A DNA stretch of 7,349 bases from NCBI GenBank assembly GCA_913046155.1, contig CAJWRY010000071.1:1-7349 (forward strand). The letters are read 5' to 3'. Every line of letters starts with the position of its first letter. Position 1 is the stretch's first letter. The notes beneath the pieces were generated by a model. That model had not been told where the DNA came from, did not search any database, and worked only from the letters and a program-made list of their open reading frames with translations. Of this stretch, positions 6,678 to 7,349 are shown one piece after another. The DNA comes from an uncultured Candidatus Nemicrothrix sp. (GTDB taxonomy: Bacteria > Actinomycetota > Acidimicrobiia > Acidimicrobiales > UBA8592). Both the position numbers and the translations under genes were made by a program.

Positions 6678-7349
6678 CGCGAAGTCCAGAAAGATCAGCC
6701 ATCATTCGAAGTAACACATTACTTCCATCTTCAATCTCTCTTTGAGATGTAAATTCGGCGGGGTTATGGGATAAGCCATTCTCGCTAGGAACAAAAATCA
6801 TTGCTGCCGGGCAAACTCTCGCGAACATCTGAGCATCATGACCGGCGCCCGAAGTCATTTGCTTAACCGATATGTCTAATGACTCGGAGAAGCGAATGAC
6901 GTCACCGACTAACGCATCATCAAACACAACAGGCTCAAACCGCGCCAAGACCTCTCGGCGAATCTGAACTTCTTCTAGAGAGCTCAAGCTATCGCAGAAA
7001 GTCGCAAGCTTTAGTTCAGCGTCTTTGAGGATCTCGTCATCAGTATTACGAAGATCAACGGTCATGGTGGCCTTTGATGCGACCACATTTACAAGATTGG
7101 GGACGAGGTCAATTTTTCCAACCGTCCCAACCTGATTACCACCAATCTCGTTAACTAAACGACGAACGTAAGATGTAATCTCTCCTGCAACCCAACCTGC
7201 ATCATGACGCATATGCATGGGAGTAGTACCAGCATGGTTGGATTGTCCCTCAATAGTAATCTGTGTCCAACTTATTCCCTGAACACTATCAACAGCCCCT
7301 ATTGAAATATTTTCCGCTTCTAGAATCGGCCCCTGCTCAATATGTAACT
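6670..7349 (-). CDS. M20-family amidase, N-carbamoyl-L-amino-acid hydrolase / allantoate amidohydrolase type (C-terminal part)
   Basis: The frame is open to the right edge, giving 225 codons of an enzyme usually about 400-415 residues long. Upstream of the internal ATG at 7218 it reads LHIEQGPILEAENISIG then AVDSVQGISW, so that ATG is not the start. HIEQGP carries a metal-ligand His, and SNHAGTTPM (ending at 7218) plus RHDA form the dimerisation/substrate-lid region. Further on come DLRNTD, SGAGHDAQ, and FVPSENGLSHNPAEF with the last metal-ligand His. These mark the hydantoin-utilising HyuC / AllC group, dimeric cytoplasmic Zn, Mn or Co enzymes that hydrolyse N-carbamoyl amino acids, allantoate or ureidoglycine-type compounds. 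The N-terminal metal ligands lie outside the window. It is the first visible gene of the overlapping operon. Substrate choice between carbamoyl amino acids and allantoate cannot be settled here. Confidence 0.9.
   Translation of the reverse strand, partial: LHIEQGPILEAENISIGAVDSVQGISWTQITIEGQSNHAGTTPMHMRHDAGWVAGEITSYVRRLVNEIGGNQVGTVGKIDLVPNLVNVVASKATMTVDLRNTDDEILKDAELKLATFCDSLSSLEEVQIRREVLARFEPVVFDDALVGDVIRFSESLDISVKQMTSGAGHDAQMFARVCPAAMIFVPSENGLSHNPAEFTSQREIEDGSNVLLRMMADLSGLRDD

Noticed and set aside
7216..7218. ATG as the start of the M20 amidase
   Set aside because: The frame continues upstream to the window edge with conserved family motifs (HIEQGP, SNHAGTTP), so this Met is internal.
1..7349. 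tRNA, rRNA, CRISPR array, insertion sequence or transposase
   Set aside because: Nearly all sequence is explained by protein genes. I saw no regular spaced repeats, no terminal inverted repeats and no RNA gene patterns in the short gaps.

Overview
All genes in this window lie on the minus strand, so the text follows transcription from right (7349) to left (1). The base composition is moderate, and typical bacterial arrangements are visible: start/stop overlaps, a clear Shine-Dalgarno before one gene, and an intrinsic terminator. A bacterium is therefore the best reading. The gene content (fused molybdenum hydroxylase, SsnA-type amidohydrolase, luciferase-like oxidoreductase, two ureido hydrolases, an oligopeptide-type ABC transporter) suits a free-living, possibly marine, heterotroph that scavenges organic nitrogen. 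I cannot fix the taxon from the sequence.

Region 1 (7349 to 1101) is one compact catabolic operon of five genes, each overlapping the next by 4 to 10 bases. They are: the C-terminal part of an M20 amidase of the N-carbamoyl-L-amino-acid hydrolase / allantoate amidohydrolase type (cut by the window edge); a nitrilase-family N-carbamoyl-D-amino-acid hydrolase-like enzyme; an 858-residue xanthine-dehydrogenase-family protein with the iron-sulfur and molybdopterin parts fused and no FAD domain; an SsnA-like metal-dependent amidohydrolase lacking most of its beta-sandwich domain; and a luciferase-like flavin or F420 oxidoreductase. Together they suggest stepwise breakdown of an N-heterocycle (purine, pyrimidine or hydantoin-like): ring hydroxylation, hydrolytic deamination or ring opening, then hydrolysis of carbamoyl/ureido products to release ammonia and CO2. 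The true substrate is not shown by the sequence.

Region 2 (1049 to 333) is a chimeric reading frame. Its first ~125 residues are the N-terminus of an amidase-signature enzyme. The remaining ~113 are the C-terminus of an extracellular solute-binding protein of the peptide/nickel ABC family. The join lies near 675-689, beside a short repeated motif. It is either a real deletion/recombination scar or an assembly artefact.

Region 3 (332 to 1) belongs with the solute-binding-protein half: a strong hairpin terminator (279-306), an AT-rich spacer with a possible promoter, and the first 55 codons of a DppB/OppB-type ABC permease running off the left edge. Its arginine codons are all AGA, unlike the mixed usage in the catabolic operon.
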